A stretch of DNA of 64,000 nt, taken from contig OX365950.1 in NCBI GenBank assembly GCA_947247005.1, positions 51,622,761 to 51,686,760 on the forward strand, written 5' to 3'. The position numbers were made by a program, and so were the translations under genes. The DNA is from Spisula solida (taxonomy: Eukaryota; Mollusca; Bivalvia; Venerida; Mactridae). Each line of letters opens with the position of its first letter. Position 1 is the stretch's first letter. Below, piece by piece: positions 23,245-36,200 of this stretch. The notes under the pieces were generated by a model. It ran no database searches and was not told the DNA's origin. It was given only the letters and a program-made list of their open reading frames with translations.

Positions 23245-23695
23245 CTATAGTTAGAAAATATTAAGTAAATTTTAAAATGATTAAAAAGGGCGGAGCGAGC
23301 GAAGCGAACCGAGTCCTTTTTAGTCATTTAAATTTACTTAATATGTTCTAACTGACTTAGAATATAACATTCTGCATTCTGATTGGCTGATAGAAAGTAG
23401 CGCCAACGCATGACGTTAAGTCTGTTTAGAATATAACCTACATTATGAGCCAATGAATACGCCGCATTTTGGCGGGTAAATGAAAATTTAATCATTAAAA
23501 TTTTCTCTTCACTGACTTGACGTCATGCATTGGCGCTACTTTCTATCGGCCAATCAGAATGCAGAATGTTATATTCTAAGTTAGTTAGAACATATTAAGT
23601 AAATTTTAATGACTAAAAAGGGCGGAATTAATGATTAAATTTTCATTTAACCGCCAAAATTCGGCGTTTTGATAGGCTCATAATGTAGATTATAT
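23245..23695. repeat. Interlocked inverted repeats in B-C-B'-C' order
   Basis: B (23315-23430) is inverted as B' (23511-23622), and C (23431-23496) is inverted as C' (23630-23695), so the arms interlock rather than nest. ATTAAGTAAATTTTAAAATG at ~23260 is also a direct repeat of part of B'. B' holds TGACGTCA at 23518-23525, and B and B' contain inverted CCAAT words (GATTGGCTGATAG / GGCCAATCAG). Confidence 0.75.
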
Positions 23696-24664
23696 ACCAG
23701 ATGCTTGTGTTTAAATGCACTCTTACATATTCCGAAGTGGTGAGACTATCAAATGAAAATACGATTGGCAGAATTGCAATCAAAGATTCACATGCGAAAA
23801 GAAGTCCAGGAATTGGGGGGTAGTTTTGACTCAGTTCATTCGATTTTACGGAAAAGGTTAACCATGCGCAAGGATTGCGCGTGGTGGTGCCCAAATTGTT
23901 AACGTCGGAACAGACAGAACGTCGCTCCAAACTAGTTACCGGCTTGCTTTAGCGCTTTATTGTGGAAGAGCAAAACGTTCTATCCATAATTTTAACTATA
24001 GGTGAGACGTATTTAAATCCATTTCAACCACAAATGAGGCGACAGTTACCTGGAAATTCGAAATCCGGATTTACATTGCAATGAGTAGACCGCGGCCATG
24101 CAGTTAAGAGTGTATACATGTGCGCAGTTGCATAGCAACGCGAATAGAAGGTCTGTAGATATGATAACAGTCGTTTTTTGAATATATAAAAGGTTACTTT
24201 GAATGGTTATGTCCATGTTTGAATGATTAATATTGTATATAAAATTTTATGTGTCAGTTTGCATTATATATTGGATGACCCTATAGAAATTCAGTATCAC
24301 ACATAATTATGTCAAGTCATTTCTACGTTGTTATATTGCCGTCGAAAAAACTTCGCTTTGGTGTTTGTCAAGTGTTAATCGATCAAAAATAGAAACGGTG
24401 GACAAGTTTTCGGACACACGCTATTTTTGTTGGTGTATACATGTTTAGATATAGAATCTTATGAGATTGGTTCTTTTCTTATGATAATTATGTTGATGCA
24501 TAATAATTTCCACTCATGCGAACAAAGTGCAACCTATCACGTGCATTGCATCGCATTAAATACGAGTAACCTTTGTACTGTAATCTGTTTATGAACATTA
24601 TCCACATATACTCGTGAACATTACAACTTAGTTTCATTATAGTATACTACATGTAGAACATTTA
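23696..24664. other. No gene recognised
   Basis: Unassigned; one GC-richer stretch near 23800-23950 has no family motif. Confidence 0.45.
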
Positions 24665-24900
24665 CACCCCACAAATCCGGACCCTTCCAATCCGGACCCT
24701 TCCAATCCGAGCCTTCCAATCCGGAGCCTTCCAATCCGGACCCTTCCAACCCGAGCCTTCCAATCCGGACCCTTCCAATCCGGACCCTTCCAATCCGGAC
24801 CCTTCCAATCCGAAATCCGGAGCCTTCCAATCCGCAGCCTTCCAATTCGGAGCCTTCCAATCCGGACCCTTCCAATCCGGACCCTTCCAATCCGGATTTT
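24665..24900. repeat. 15-bp minisatellite (GGACCCTTCCAATCC)
   Basis: About 15 units, some lacking bases or reading GGAGCCTTCCAATCC. The minus-strand Gly/Leu/Arg/Trp-rich frames are repeat artefacts. Confidence 0.9.
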
Positions 24901-25304
24901 CCTTAAATTTAGTCGAGTCTGGTGGTCCCAAATATTCTTTTCCATGTTTTAATAGAACTTTACCTCTCGATTTCGGAAGAATTTTACGAGGAAACTATTT
25001 GAGGAATCTATACAAACGTCTTTTAAGATAAAGCATTACTCGCTGTATTTCAAAGTAATACTTTGGCAAGATCTATGTATAAAGTTTGTTTTAATTGTTT
25101 TGTACGAGGGGTTATCCAAAATACGTGGACCTCTAAAATGTTTATTTTAGGTCGGATTGGTATGAAACATACTTAGATGCGACGTTAATCTATTTCTTGC
25201 ATATGTCTCAAAACAATTTGTCAAATACTCATCTCGCATGCCAAGCTTTTGAAAACAAGGTATACGTATTTTAAGGACAGTAACCTGCCCCATTTGTCAT
25301 TTAT

Positions 25305-25530
25305 ATACTGCAGAATCATTATTTTTCGACGGTGGTGAATTTTCGTTGATTTCGTTCTTTAACTTGACCACGAAATCTAATTGTCACGATTAATGGACCT
25401 CTCATGTACAGAACATTGGTTGAGCCTTCCATGTTTTGTAATCCACGAATGTTAGACCTCACGAAAAATACTTTTTTTTATCAAAATTCACAAAATTTAA
25501 TATCCACGGAAATATATGATTTCACAGTAT
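25305..25530. mobile_element. MITE-like element, family C, copy 3
   Basis: TATACTGCAGAATCATTATT to ATATGATTTCACAGTA; interior GACCACGAAATCTAATTGTC and TTTTGTAATCCACGAATG parallel the other copies. Confidence 0.7.
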
Positions 25531-26390
25531 CTGATGGCGTGCCGAAACTCATCCTCTCTGTTACTTCGCGATGTTTTAAAGTGATAGATCAATGTAACTC
25601 TTCTATTAACGGTTGTGGAGGTAAAAAAGTAGTTATCGGGTGATGTTTGGTATTGATTGCAGAGACATGTGTAATCAAAGACGCCACCGTGTGGTTATGA
25701 TCGATGGATGTTGTCTGTAGAATGAGACATGATTCATTTTCCGTAAAAAATAATTACAATTTAACGACCTTTTGATGGATAAAAGTTCATAAAACGAACC
25801 CAGGTTGTTGGTAAAAAATTTAAATCCCCCGATTTGGGTTATTCATTGAAGTAAGTACCTTCAAAACATGTCAAAATATTTACCCTTTGACATCATAGTG
25901 ACTTTTATCTCAGCAATATAACAGAACAAACTTTCAATTACCCTCCCACCCACAAGAGTTTAAAAGTGATTTCTGTTTCTGTTTTACCTTTTCTTAAATG
26001 TAGGGTTTCGTCCCAAGACCAGTAGACTTTACCTCATCGCAGTATCCCCACATTATCACCACAGGTACAAGGCGCGTTTATGGGACCAGAAATTATGTCA
26101 ATCCAAAACGGCTTAATAATGGATTATTTAAAACATTTTTGGGGTTCTTATCGTTTTTATATTTAGACATTAGTATTTATTTTTAGTGAAATTGGAAGGG
26201 TGTCATGCGTACATGGACTATCAAAGCACATATTACCACGTCTGTAAAATCTATAAAACTAGTAACAATGACCCTCCCGGAAACAGACATTCATTCGTCT
26301 TACTAATACGGTGTTCCGTTTGTAAAGTCTTTACTTTTTTCTCTCACTTCGACGCGATGCACGATGGTGAAAACACGAAGGCACGATGGT
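25531..26390. other. No gene recognised
   Basis: Nothing supported. Leads into a 22-bp satellite. Confidence 0.45.
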
Positions 26391-26790
26391 ACGATGGTAC
26401 AAACGCGATGTAATACCGTTGTTTCATCATTGTACCATCGTTGTTTCACAATCGCACCATTGTTGTTTCATCATCGTACCATCGTTGTTTCACCATCGTA
26501 CCATCGTTGTTGTACCATCGTAACATCGTTGTTTCATCATCGTACCATCGTTGTTTTATCATCGTACCATCGTTGTTTCATCATCGTACCATCGTTGTTT
26601 CATCATCGTACCATCGTTGTTTCATCATCGTACCATCGTTGTTTCATCATCGTACCATCGTTGTTTCATCATCGTACCATCGTTGTTTCATCATCGTACC
26701 ATCGTTGTTTCACCATCGTAACATCGTTGTTTCACCATCGTAACATCGTTGTTTCATCATCGTAACATCGTGCTTTCGCCATTGTGCCTT
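26391..26790. repeat. 22-bp minisatellite (CATCATCGTACCATCGTTGTTT)
   Basis: About 18 units, with TAACATCG variants towards the end. The period is not a multiple of three, so all three frames stay open and give the same His/Arg/Ser/Val-rich words; not coding. Confidence 0.92.
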
Positions 26791-26946
26791 CACGTGCTCA
26801 TCACCGTGAGCTCACATCATTATGCTTTCACCATCGTACCATCGTGCACCACGGTAAAGGGAGAGAAAATAGATTATATTTTGTCCAAACGGAACACCAT
26901 AGTTTGGACAAACAGAACATTTTTCTCACTCTGATATACAACATGT

Positions 26947-27171
26947 CGCTGGCTCGTAAGTGATACTAACGACCTTATAAGACTGATACATACGTATTTG
27001 GAACGTGGATCAAAATGCGCTTCTTTTGAGCATATTTTCATGAAAATCGGTCATTTTGACTAAACTGAAGTTGAAAAAGCTTGTTGTTACATAAGTAAAG
27101 AGTAGTTTTCAGACAGTTTTTCTTGTTTTTATTGATTTTGTACTTACGACCTTCTCATTCTAAGCCAGCGG
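26947..27171. mobile_element. MITE-like element, family E, copy 5
   Basis: CGCTGGCTCGTAAGTGATAC to TACTTACGACCTTCTCATTC then TAAGCCAGCG. Clear inverted ends. Confidence 0.75.
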
Positions 27172-27831
27172 TGTATGCTGTCAGGCCATATGTCATCGTC
27201 ATCATTGACATTTATTGATAAATCAATACGCCTTTTTGTAAAAAGTCCATTTTCATGACTGAATATGCAAATACAATACACTGCGTTTTTTTATTAAATA
27301 AAACTCATATAATAATTATCAAGCCAATCAACAGATCTGACACACGTGTGTTGTTCCATGTGCTCATCACCAAAATATTTATAAATCAGTGTATTTGCAT
27401 ACATAGTAGTTTATTAATTATCGTGCATATAGTTTTCCCAATTTAAAAGCTACCGGCCTATCGCGCTTATTTTTTTTCTCACAGTTTTGAGATTTCAATG
27501 CTTAATTTTATACACATCAGCTGTTAAATTATGCAGATAGAAGGTCGAAGATCCTGTCAATTCTGTGTCAAATGAAGTCGGTACATCATTTTGCTCGCAG
27601 GAACTATTCGACTTGTTGTTATTTAGGATACGTATAGTGCGCCCGTGATAATGAGAATGGCGGGAAAATTTGAGATGGGTACGGTTTATCCTTGATGTTT
27701 TAGTACTAAGCTGACCTTATATGTTTACCTAAGCAAAACCAATTTTGCAACAGTTGACCAAACCGATAAATGTTTGTAAACATCACGTTAGCCTGGTCGC
27801 ACTATATGTTCATGGAACCAACTGATCACAC
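27172..27831. other. No gene; holds a relic inverted to 28541-28590
   Basis: AACAGCTGATATA-type end at 27519-27575 (CAGCTGTTAAATTATGCAGA) is the reverse complement of CTATTAGCATAATTTAACAG at ~28570. Confidence 0.5.
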
Positions 27832-27990
27832 CACGTATAAACCAATCACTGTATGACTTATAGGGATACTATACAATTCAACTTGTATGACTTATTGTGA
27901 TTAAAAGCATCTGTGATTTCCGATCACTGTACGACTTATTGCAAGACTTTTAAATTCAACGTGTACGCCTTATTGCGATAACCGGAAGTT
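27832..27990. repeat. Dispersed repeat, copy 1 of 2
   Basis: AATCACTGTATGACTTATAG and ATACAATTCAACTTGTATGA recur at 47235-47350. The element type is not recognised. Confidence 0.6.
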
Positions 27991-28231
27991 GACTCGTTTA
28001 TACACTGTGGATCTGAAACACGCATAGAGTGTGTATGTACGCATTTGAAAGTGTGTACTATAGTTGAATATTTGGGGTGAAAATTGACAATAAATTATGC
28101 AACATTTATGTTGAACTATAATACTAGTGATGGCGGTGACTCCCTTCCATATTAAATGGCGTCACATGTGAGTGTGTCCTACTCTAGTTCGCTCTTTCGT
28201 TATAGATTGAAACCAAAACCAGACTACATTG

Positions 28232-28412
28232 TTCGAGGGATGATCAATATATAACGAGAAAATGCTTACAATTTTATTATGATCCGTTCTATTTGTTTTT
28301 CTATGTATTCGAAAACTATTTCGTTCTTTTTCTTCAAAAATATTTATAGAAAATAACGTGGAATAGCAAAGTTAGGAGCATTTTCTAGTTGTATATTGAT
28401 CATCCCTCGTAC
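28232..28412. mobile_element. MITE-like element, family G, copy 2
   Basis: TTCGAGGGATGATCAATATA to ATATTGATCATCCCTCGTA; 180 bp, interior unlike copy 1. Confidence 0.7.
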
Positions 28413-28534
28413 ATGTTTATACAGATGTATCTTTATATACATGTATAATTTCCCGGATATTGTTTAGTGTAGCGTAGCAATCATCTAATTGTTTTTCTTG
28501 GTATTGCTATGGCTTTGATAAATATTTGAATGTT

Positions 28535-28799
28535 ATAGTCCGGAGAATTTGACACGACTCTCGACCTTCTATTAGCATAATTTAACAGCTGATATATTGC
28601 GTAGATATTTATAATCCCGGTTGTATGTTTTCATAAGCGATAGGGTCACGAAGACGCTCGAGATGTAACATAAACACAATCTAAAGGTCCGATATTACAC
28701 GATTAGCTCGCGGAAATTTAAATATTCAACGCAAGAACCTTGTAATATATTTATGCATAAAGGTCAGGATCTGGTCAAATTCTCCGTGCTACAACTATC
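28535..28799. mobile_element. Fold-back element with TAGTCCGGAGAATTTGAC ends
   Basis: Left ATAGTCCGGAGAATTTGACA and right GTCAAATTCTCCGTGCTACA AC are mutually complementary; the pairing extends through GACCTT and TAATTTAACAGC-type words. A partial copy lies at 27519-27575. Confidence 0.5.
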
Positions 28800-29104
28800 A
28801 AATACAAACTTATTACATTGTTTATAATTATAAGTCGAGGATTTCATATCATATAATCATGCATGCATCCCCGACTTGATTTTGTGAATTAAAATTAAGT
28901 TAATTAACTCATTAGGCTTATATATATACCTTGTAACAATCATAAATTTATCTCAAACATTCTACATGTAGCAAGAATGACGAGACTTGCACTTCAGTAC
29001 ACTGTATTGTATAACATCACGTGTCAAATATATACTGTTTGGTCTACATGCCGTAATCCGGCGTGGTTAAGTTCTAATTTTGTAGGCATGTCTTAAAACT
29101 TGAA

Positions 29105-29320
29105 TATAACATACTTTCAACTTTTTGACGGCTAAGGCTTGGACACTGCGTCTTTTTCAGCTAAAACTTGGACTTTCGGCTATATGGTCTTTCACCTTTT
29201 TATTGCTAAAGGTTTGACTTACGACTTTTTGACAACCGAGGCTTGCACGTTCGAAGTTTTGATTGCAAAAAATCGGATCTCCGGCATTTTGACAGCTAAA
29301 ACTTGGACTTGTTGCCGTTT
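29105..29320. repeat. Diverged ~40-bp minisatellite
   Basis: About four units around TTTTGACAGCTAAAACTTGG and ACTTTCGGC. The open frame across it has no recognised domain. Confidence 0.55.
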
Positions 29321-29444
29321 CGTTTTATTTTCGCGTTCAGTTGTGAGTTGGGTACTGTGCCGTGTGATTGTGGTCCTTGTTAGGTCTGTTTTCTATGCTC
29401 AGCTGTCTCTGCTGATTGATACTAGTAAACCTACACACACAATG

Positions 29445-29642
29445 TAGTCCAGTTAGGATATTGTGACAGTGACGTTGCAGTTTATGTGTACGCAAAAAAT
29501 CACAACCATTGTCTAAACAGGTATAGCGAAGTTTAGTATGTTAGTTTAGCATTGAAATACAGCATAAGCCTTTATAATTGGTTTTACACCGTTTTAGTGG
29601 ACTCGACTGCTGCGTCACTGGAGTTTTATCCTGACTGGACTA
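29445..29642. mobile_element. MITE-like element, family A, copy 4 (inverted)
   Basis: TAGTCCAGTTAGGATATTGT to TTATCCTGACTGGACTA. Lies ~600 bp upstream of the tentative SLC6 first coding exon. Confidence 0.8.
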
Positions 29643-30250
29643 TATATACGACTGTTTTAAAATTTATGTAAATTACTTCCGTTATAACATAAAGCGTGGC
29701 TTACATTCATGCATATGTTATTATAATACTTCCGCCTGTGTGCTATTTCATTTTCCCAACGTCAATAATAAGCGAAAACACTCGTAAAGGTTGATTTACA
29801 ATACAAATGCATTTTCCTTTGCAAGAAAGACAAGAGCGCAAAGTACATAAAACTATTGTCCAATAAATAATTGTGTGTGGTTTGGTCGATGAATACAACT
29901 AACTAAGTCCAATATCCGCCCTAGCAAGGGTTGATTTATATCGCCAAGCAACGTAGGAAAATTATACGTGCGTTGAATTATACGACCGCTACGCACCGGC
30001 CTTTACTTCGTCATGGAAAATTTTCTCTAGCCTCTGAACAACAAAGAACTAAAGGCTTATATTTGAGCGCGCAGGAAATATCGATCTAATGTAGCAGACG
30101 ACAGTTAAATTCATTCCTACGTACAGTGTTTAACAGCATATGGTAACAAGCGCACCTTGAATTTTAGCGCAACTTTGGAAATTTATTTTAGCGAATTATT
30201 CGAATTGTATTTGAGTTTTGATTAAAAAACGAGTTAAAGTTTGAGCAATA
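29643..30250. other. Putative 5' flank and leader of the SLC6 gene
   Basis: No gene. If the M-S-K exon is right, promoter and 5' UTR should lie here or just upstream. No convincing TATA or initiator could be singled out. Confidence 0.3.
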
Positions 30251-30259
30251 ATGAGTAAG
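30251..30259 (+). CDS. Tentative first coding exon of the SLC6 gene (Met-Ser-Lys)
   Basis: ATG AGT AAG is followed directly by a strong donor GTAAGA, and the start has A at -3. Exon 35327 begins in phase 0 with 18 open codons before its first internal ATG, so an upstream phase-0 coding exon is expected, and this one fits. The joined N-terminus would read [12 protein letters not shown]. The intron would be 5.07 kb. A different upstream exon, or initiation at 35381 within the next exon, remains possible. Confidence 0.45.
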
Positions 30260-33200
30260 GTAAGACGATTTACTCAATATTATTATAATATATTTGTACT
30301 CGGGGTTAAGGTATACTACGGAGTCTGCCACTTCTCAGTTACTCGAGTATTATCTGGCCACGTGGTGAAAGTTGATTGTAAATAGTATATTAAGACATAG
30401 ATGTTGGTTTATATAGACCAAGAATATGTTGATTATACTAATATATATATATATATATATTATCAATACCGATATTGTACTATGTAGATACATGTCTAAT
30501 CACATTTTCAAGGGTCTAAGTTTTCAGGCGCATGCCTGAACTACAGATTTTGAACATACCAAAACGCCTGATTTTCTTTATTTTCCCTATGTTAATTATC
30601 AATTGTTGAGGATTTCAAGTTTTTATGAATTTCAAACTTTAACCCATATATTATGGTCATTGATTTGTACCGCTGAAACACGCGTGGTACTTTTGTTAAA
30701 CCGGAACTTTATTGTTGAACTTATCACTTGGATTATGTGGGTATAAAACGCACTGATAATGGTCCTTTGAAATACAATGGGAAGTGGTTTTTTAAGGAAA
30801 TATGTTTTGAGTAACGATTTTATCAACATTATTGACCCCTCGCCCCGCGAAAATTCACTTTGGTACAGTGTAACAGGGGGATTTGACGTCCGTATACCTT
30901 CAGAATGCAAAGATCATAGGGAATAATATAAAAATGCGGGTAGCACCTATGGTGCGAGTTTCAGGCAGACATCCGGTATTTTAATGTGTCTGTTCGATGC
31001 GGCCATGTTTAAATCATAACTGAGCCATATCGTATTCCATACAGACTCAAACACATTGCACTATTGTTAGATATGTAGCATAGAACAGAACAGAACTGAA
31101 CATCCCCCATCTTGTACTACTACAAAACTATATATTGCAGTTATGTTTTATCGAAAAAGAACATTCAATGTATAAATGTATTGTTTAATGTTATACTCGT
31201 TCTTCAAACATTGAACTGTGTTATTGGTGAAATATTTGTCTCTAAATCTGACTTTATTCTGAGATATAAATGTATTATTTTAAGGTCATAATGGGGACAA
31301 CTTTGGGGTTACATTCACAAACATTTCACGACTGTTCATATTTGTGTTTCATTCACTTGCATATTAATTAGGTGGAATTTTACTGAATTAAATAATTACT
31401 ATTCCTGTCACGTTGGCACCCCGTACAGGTATGTTAGCAACAGCATCATAACACAATTGTTCACATTGACGAGGACACCCTATAATACAACATATCGCGT
31501 CTCGTTTATTGTTGTTGCTCATCCGATTTCACGGGGATTTGTGATAAAAACTTGGGATAGAAACCACGGGGATTGGTGTCAGGCAGAAAACATCAAAATA
31601 ATCAGGAATTTTAAGAGTTAGGTCACCAACATCATAATATTTCCTTCCACCGTGGAGTACGTATTTCATGGCCAAATGTTTGAAGTGGGAATTGTGTCGC
31701 TGAAATCCATTTGGAACTACTAATAACATTATACTTATGACGTGCAAACTGTTTATCTTTGTTTGACTGAAAATAAAAAAAAACTGAAAAACATAATTGT
31801 GCTATACATACGAGATAACAGAATCGGACTTTTAATTTGCTCGATTTTATGGAAAACGAGAAAAGCAATCAAGGAAAGTAAGTAATTTAGCCAAATGTTT
31901 CCATCTACTGTAATTATGAAGCTGTATACATTAAGATCGTCTCGACAACATTCTCGCCTGTGATCGCATTAAGCTTCTTCTGATTTTTGTATTGATTTGA
32001 TGCATCTCCGTTGACATCATGGAATTTTTTCTCTCCGGTTCTTATTGGTTTTGAAAACGTTATATCACTCTAAGTCTTCTAGCTGGGATTAATTCTTGTG
32101 TGTAAGAGACGTTTTAATGGGTTTAGTAACTTTAGTTGCAAAGGTAGCTGTTTTTTCACAACGGTGTAAACAATAGTTTTGTATTCATACGTTAATCGTT
32201 GACAATCTGGTGATATTCTTAAGGCAAAAGCAGCTTGCCAATTCTATGTTATAAAACACGAATTTTTTAACATATAAATTGTTGCGGGTGATAAAAGTCT
32301 TATTGATAACCAGTTGTGTTCAGATGTTTAATTTCGAAGTTTAATAAAGCTTTGCCTCAATAAAATTATTATTTAAATTTGGATATTTACTTAAAAACAT
32401 TTATTTGGCACCAATTTCAATGACAATTTTAATATGCATTGGTGCTGTCATGCAAAGCTTTTGCGAATAACGTGTCAATAAGCAGAACGTACGTGTACCT
32501 TTTAACGACTGCATTACACTCAACCACTTTTCTAATTGGTCACTTTTCAAACCCAACTTAGCTTAACTTTGATCATATTATTTGACGATATTTTGTACAC
32601 GTCATTTTATGCATTTACTCAACAACTGAATCATTACTGACCATGCATACTTGATTTTGATTTTTAATGAATTTAGTGTTTGGACAATTGGATAAAACGT
32701 TTGTGTGCAAAATATCACTAAACATTATGATCACAGTTAACCGCATTTGGGGTTTGAAAAGTGACCAACTAGAAAAGTGGTTGAGTGTATACCGTAACAA
32801 CAGTAGGTTCCGCGATTTGCTACCACAAACATGCTATTGTTGGCGTTTCTGATTGGACGATGGCTTTACCATTTTGCAGAAAGGTGCACCTCACCTTCAC
32901 GGCATAAAAAATCTATGTAAAAATCCCCTAAACACAAATGGAAATTTCCGGGTATTTTGAAGTTGTGCTATCGTTCAACTTATGTGCTAATATCGTTAAA
33001 TCAATACATTGTAAAAGTTTTGGTAGAAAAATAATAATAACTAGTGTAATAATTGCCTGTAAGTTTTCCGATATTTAAAAAATTAATGGCTGGTCTTGCA
33101 AAATGACAGTGACAAATGAGGTTACTGTTGATTCTAAATCAATCGTGTTTCGGGGATTCTCACGAGGGCATGCTTCTCCTATAAACCATATTGATAATTA

Positions 33201-36200
33201 CATAAAATATTTACATCCAAATGAATTGATAACGAGCGTAAAAAGGAATAAAATTATATTAATGACATACTGTTACGATTATTACGTGGTGAGTATACAT
33301 TTAATCGTATTGCAATTATGTTCCGCTTTTTCAGTTTAGTTCAACTAGTCTTGGGGATAATCAACAAACAGAAGTTATTGTTGGGCTTACGACATTCATT
33401 AACAATTACGAGATAAAAACTATGGTTAAAACCTTATGCTAGTCTGTTACACCCGACCCGCTCAGCCTAGTGTGTTACACCCGACCCGCTCAGCCTAGTG
33501 TGTTACACCCGACCCGCTCAGCCTAGTGTGTTACACCCGACCCGCTCAGCCTAGTCTGTTTCACCCGACCCGCTTAGCCTAGTCTGTTTCACCCGACCCG
33601 CTCAGTCCGACCCGCTTAGCCTAGTTTGTTTCACCCGACCCGCTTAGCCTAGTCTGTTTCACCCGACCCGCTCAGTCCGACCCGCTCAGCCTAGTTTGTT
33701 TCACCCGACCTGCTCAGCCTAGTCTGTTACACCCGACCCGCTCAACCTAGTCTGTTACAACCGACGTTCTCAGTCCTGACCTTTTATATCCTGTACTGTT
33801 TGTATTGTGACGTAAGTAAATAAACTTGAAAGCAAAGTACAAAATCGGCTAAAATAATATTTCATTGACTTCATTCGAATTTTGAAGAGTTTACAATACT
33901 GATAATGTTGATCAAACTACTTTAAGCGTAGTAACAAACAAGCCAGAGTGTTGCTGATTGTAATACTAAGGTTATTAAACTCCTACAAGGGATAGGTTGT
34001 TTATTGCCAAACTTAACCCATTATTTAGCTCTCAGTCATTCATACACACGTAATCCGCACCCCCTGTCAGCGGCCACCAAGGTCAAGCTGTCAGGTTAAT
34101 GTAAAATTAGGCCAACACCGTTGCAATGTATGCTATTATCAAAATATTGTTTGCTCGTATTCATAAAGTAGACCAATCCTTTTATCACGTTGGTATAAAT
34201 TATTATGTTGACCACAAAACATCCTTGTGTTGTATTAGCGAGCTTGAGAATATGTAGATTACATTTTCTTGGTACAGGAAAGTTATACTGTATCTTCAAT
34301 ATGTATGCAGCAAAGCAATTATCTCTAACACAAACATGCAGCAAAACGAACATAAATGCTTCTATGATACAGCTGAGTTAGATCAGTTTCCCTTCAACCT
34401 GCAGACATGTGGGTTATCTCGTTTAGAGATGCTTACCATGCACAAATACAAAATCAACACGAAAACCGCGAAAAACTGTGGTAAAGAGACAATCGATGTA
34501 GCCAATGTTTACAAAAAGGGGCAAATGTAACTTGAAAAGTAATTCAACACTTCGTTTTTACAATACACATACTTAAGTTAAAAATATCGTCACAGATCAG
34601 TTTTTATTTTTCAAACCTCTGTAGTAGTAATTCTATCCTTGAGTATTGACGATCCTCGTAAAAAATACCCCAGGCTTTCATGCCGATTTTGTAAAAAATA
34701 AAGCCAAGAGACAACCCAACCCACTTTTAGTATTATAGCTTTGAGAAATATATTATTTTCAATTCAATATAGGTCTATTAGGTAACAAATTCATTCTTCC
34801 ATGGTAATACGTGAATACATAAATGTCTAATTTAGGGGTTGAAATATTTAATTAAAAGACTTTAAATAATGGGTTCGGACCAGCAGTAAAGGACAATATT
34901 AAATATATTATCCAATGACTTTAAATAATGAGTTCGGATTGGCAGTAAAGGGCAATGTTATATATATTTGCCCATAGCATTGGAAACTGAATGGATACAT
35001 TATTAGTTTTATGTAAGAGGGACATCTGACTGTTTGGTGTCCTTCCACACCAGTGAAGGTTTTCTGTTTGAATGGAGCCTTGCTGTTTAAACGTATATAT
35101 CGCTGGCTTAGAATTAGAAGGTCGTAAGTACTACTTACGGCCTTATAAGACTCATGCATATTTGAAATCTACATCTCAAGACGCTTCTTACAAGTCTATA
35201 TTCATGAAAATCGGTCATGTTGACCAAATGCTTACAAGTTATCACGTTCGCTTACTTCACCAGCGCCTTTGATGAATATAGGCCTACTTGCCAAAAATTT
35301 GATGTACGTGATTTTTCTCATTTCAGGATCGTAAAGTAAGCATACCTAGTTCAAGCTCGAGTAGTTCCGAATCTGTCTCAATGACGAAATCCGAAGATAA
35401 GAAACCGATGGAGCGGGAGGGATGGAAGGGGACGATGGACTTCATCCTGACCTGTATTGGGTATGCTGTTGGACTCGGCAATATCTGGAGATTTCCATAC
35501 CTGTGTTACAAGAGCGGCGGAGGTAAACAGTCCTTCCTTATAATGAATGTGTCTCATTAGAATTTGTCTCAAGTGTAAAACATTCTGGTTTAATAACATC
35601 ATTGTGCCCCCGTAGCACAGTATGAGCATCTTGCAAGTACATTTGTATTTATGTAGACGAAACATCAACTTGTGTCTCTGCTGCAAGGTATGAGCATCTT
35701 GCAAGTACATTTGTATCTATGTACACGAAACATCAACTTGTGTTTGAGTAAGACAAGCTATCGTGCATGCAATAATGGTTACAATGTTCATTTTGTGAAC
35801 ACTCTCTACGTAGGAAAGTTGTGAATAAATGGTATTGATATTAAGCATAATGACTATCCTGTTCTCTGTATTGAAACTATTTTATCAGTCCTGGGAAGGG
35901 TAGTATTAACAGTTATATGGCTGTTTTATCTGTGTTTGTGGTTATACTAGGTTGTACAGACAGAAAGCAGTTCAATGTGACTGAGTTCATTGATACCCAG
36001 CGTATAAAATGTCTATAAACTGCAGTCTCCTTTCTATATCCAGTCTCTTATCTTCTAAAATGCACGTCAAAGTAATAGGAACGTATTTTGACAACACACG
36101 CAGTTCTGAGATAAGATAAGCCAGACGTCTTACAGATGTTTCTAGTATGTATGATGTAAGCGAGGGTTAGTCCAGAATTAACGCTACTGAAGCTTAACAT

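Noticed and set aside
24621..24945. Gly/Leu/Arg/Trp-rich minus-strand frames
   Set aside because: 15-bp minisatellite.
26364..26765. 133- and 100-codon forward frames
   Set aside because: They run through a 22-bp minisatellite; frame shift with period explains openness.
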